This document shows, piece after piece, positions 8,015-9,084 of a DNA stretch of 9,084 nt; position 1 is the stretch's first letter, and every line of letters starts with the position of its first letter. Source of the stretch: UBA8231 sp964512165 (GTDB lineage: Bacteria; Latescibacterota; UBA2968; UBA8231); assembly GCA_964512165.1 (NCBI GenBank), contig CAZEHQ010000188.1:1-9084 (forward strand), written 5' to 3'. The notes under the pieces are model-generated. The model searched no databases. It was not told where the DNA came from and worked only from the letters and a program-made list of their open reading frames with translations. The position numbers were made by a program, and so were the translations under genes.

Positions 8015-8704
8015 ATGGCGAAGAGGAAGTCCTCGCGCGCCCGGCGCCGGAGATCGACGGGGTCCCGTTCCCGACGGCGTTCTCTCCTCCGGACCCTGGT
8101 CCTGGCCGGCCTCGGCCTGGTGGTTGTGAACACCCTCTTCCTGGGAGGGCATGCGGTGCGGACCGGAGGCATGGAGGACACCCTGCTGCCCGGGGACCGC
8201 CTGCTCTTCGAGAGGGTGACCTACGGCATCCCCATCCCTCTCGTCGGCGCCCTGCCCGCCCTCGGAGAGCCGTCGCCCGGCGACCTCGTCCTCTTCCGCG
8301 TCCCGGGGGAGCCGTACCGGACCTACCTCCAGCGCTGTGTCGCCGTGGCCGGTCAGAGCGTCGAGATCAGGAACAAGGCGGTCTTCGTCGACGGCGAGCG
8401 CTTCCCGGACCCCCCCCGGTCCAAGCACCTCGACCCCCGCATCCTGCCCGGCCGCGGCAGCCGCCGGGACAACCTGGGGCCGGAGCGGGTGCCGCCGGGC
8501 CACCTCTTCGTCATGGGCGACAACCGCGATCGCAGCCGCGACAGCCGGCAGTGGGGGTTCCTGCCGGTGGCCAACGTCGTCGGCCGACCCCTGGCCGTCT
8601 GGTTCTCGGCCGAGCCCGCCGGCCAGGAGGGGCGCCTGCTGTCCGGCCTGGCGAGCCTGCCCGGACGTCTGCGCTGGGGCCGGCTCGGGGCGGTGGCGCG
8701 ATGA
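8015..8704 (+). CDS. signal peptidase I-like protein lacking the catalytic Ser/Lys dyad
   Basis: This 229-aa protein has the S26 signal peptidase I layout: a very basic cytoplasmic N-terminus (13 Lys/Arg in the first 26 residues), one membrane segment (about 27-46), then a periplasmic domain. The box carrying the nucleophile, normally SGSMxPTL, reads TGGMEDTLLPGD, so the catalytic Ser is Gly52 (codon GGC, 8168-8170). The general-base box, normally YIKRVVGLPGD, reads YLQRCVAVAGQ, so Lys is Gln106 (CAG, 8330-8332). In contrast the structural box E, GDNRDRSRDSRQWG (168-181), and the VVGRPLAVWFS strand are well kept. It should therefore fold but not cleave preproteins. Known inactive homologues such as staphylococcal SpsA and streptococcal pilus SipA suggest an accessory role. 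Its place after lepA matches lepB; I withhold that symbol because activity is doubtful. A true peptidase is expected elsewhere. Confidence 0.9.
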   Translation: MAKRKSSRARRRRSTGSRSRRRSLLRTLVLAGLGLVVVNTLFLGGHAVRTGGMEDTLLPGDRLLFERVTYGIPIPLVGALPALGEPSPGDLVLFRVPGEPYRTYLQRCVAVAGQSVEIRNKAVFVDGERFPDPPRSKHLDPRILPGRGSRRDNLGPERVPPGHLFVMGDNRDRSRDSRQWGFLPVANVVGRPLAVWFSAEPAGQEGRLLSGLASLPGRLRWGRLGAVAR

Positions 8705-9084
8705 CGGACTCCCCCCGGCGGCCCTTCGGCCTCTACGTCCACGTCCCCTTCTGCCCGCAGCGGTGCCCGTACTGCGCCTTCTCCGTGGTCACCGGGCGGC
8801 GGGCCGAGGAGGGCCTCTACGTCGACCGCCTGTGCGGCGAGATCGAGACCTGGGCCCGCCTGGGGGACCGCGGCGGGCTCGACACCGTGTTCTTCGGGGG
8901 CGGCACCCCCAGCCGCCTGGACCCCCGCCTCCTGGGCCGGATCCTGGAGACCGCCGCCCGCTTCCTGGGCCTGCGCCGCGGCGCGGAGGTTACCTGCGAG
9001 GCCAACCCCTCCACGGCGGAGGCCGGGCGCTTCCGGGACCTCCGGCGCGCGGGGGTGACCCGGCTGAGCCTCGGCGTGCAGTCC
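8701..9084 (+). CDS. hemW: HemW, radical SAM heme chaperone (3' end outside window)
   Basis: The first 128 residues of a radical SAM protein of the HemN/HemW group are present, and the frame runs off the window. LYVHVPFCPQRCPYC supplies the [4Fe-4S] motif CxxxCxxC (Cys18, 22, 25). The residue two past the last Cys is Phe27, as in HemW; oxygen-independent coproporphyrinogen dehydrogenase HemN has a fourth Cys there. Further motifs are TVFFGGGTPSRL (GGGTPS 66-71, SAM binding) and CEANPST, then LSLGVQS at the edge. HemW binds heme and delivers it to proteins such as cytochromes; it is often misannotated as HemN. The ATG overlaps the upstream stop as ATGA, so the genes are translationally coupled. 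In Bacillus the gene after lepA is also hemW, followed by hrcA-grpE-dnaK; whether that continues here is unknown. Confidence 0.92.
   Translation, partial: MTDSPRRPFGLYVHVPFCPQRCPYCAFSVVTGRRAEEGLYVDRLCGEIETWARLGDRGGLDTVFFGGGTPSRLDPRLLGRILETAARFLGLRRGAEVTCEANPSTAEAGRFRDLRRAGVTRLSLGVQS

Noticed and set aside
8015..8704. Sequencing error as the cause of the missing SPase catalytic residues
   Set aside because: Two separate codons about 160 bases apart would both need to be wrong in different ways while the frame and all other boxes stay intact.
8701..9084. Annotation as HemN, coproporphyrinogen dehydrogenase
   Set aside because: HemN has CxxxCxxCxC, whereas here the last position is Phe27, the HemW pattern.

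Overview
This is a high-GC, densely packed bacterial chromosome segment. It carries no RNA gene, insertion sequence, CRISPR array or phage signature that I can see. The content suggests an uncultured or little-studied bacterium. The 2-oxoacid:ferredoxin oxidoreductase points to anaerobic or microaerobic metabolism, the exported protein fits a cell with a periplasm, and the 10-N gap indicates a draft or metagenome assembly. I would guess an Acidobacteriota-like or similar deep Gram-negative lineage, but the sequence does not settle the phylum.

Layout. (1) Positions 1-1848, plus strand: the 3' part of korB (2-oxoglutarate:ferredoxin oxidoreductase beta subunit, interrupted by the gap at 622-631), a zinc-ribbon plus CBS-pair protein overlapping it by 4 nt, and a small exported protein of unknown function. 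(2) Positions 1863-5951, minus strand, convergent with the first block: transcription runs from a 930-aa glycoside-hydrolase-like protein into hemE (uroporphyrinogen decarboxylase) and then a 78-aa unknown protein, with gaps of only 16 and 2 nt. (3) Positions 5952-6195: a divergent, visibly more AT-rich control region. It has a plausible sigma70-type promoter on each strand and small dyads. (4) Positions 6196-9084, plus strand: lepA (EF-4), a signal-peptidase-I-like gene, and the 5' part of hemW, with 16-nt and -4-nt junctions.

How they fit together. The plus-strand cluster combines two familiar arrangements: lepA-lepB as in enterobacteria and lepA-hemW as in Bacillus. It joins translation, membrane/export and heme handling. 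Heme synthesis (hemE) lies on the opposite side of the divergent region and heme delivery (hemW) on this side, so the shared control region could coordinate the two.

Most notable observations. First, the signal-peptidase-like protein keeps the fold motifs of SPase I but has lost both catalytic residues (Ser to Gly52, Lys to Gln106), so it looks like a pseudoenzyme. Second, the lepA promoter (TTGACA-N17-TACACT) places the transcription start on or next to the ATG, predicting a leaderless mRNA. Third, a large, apparently cytoplasmic, glycosidase-like protein of no family I can name leads the hemE operon.
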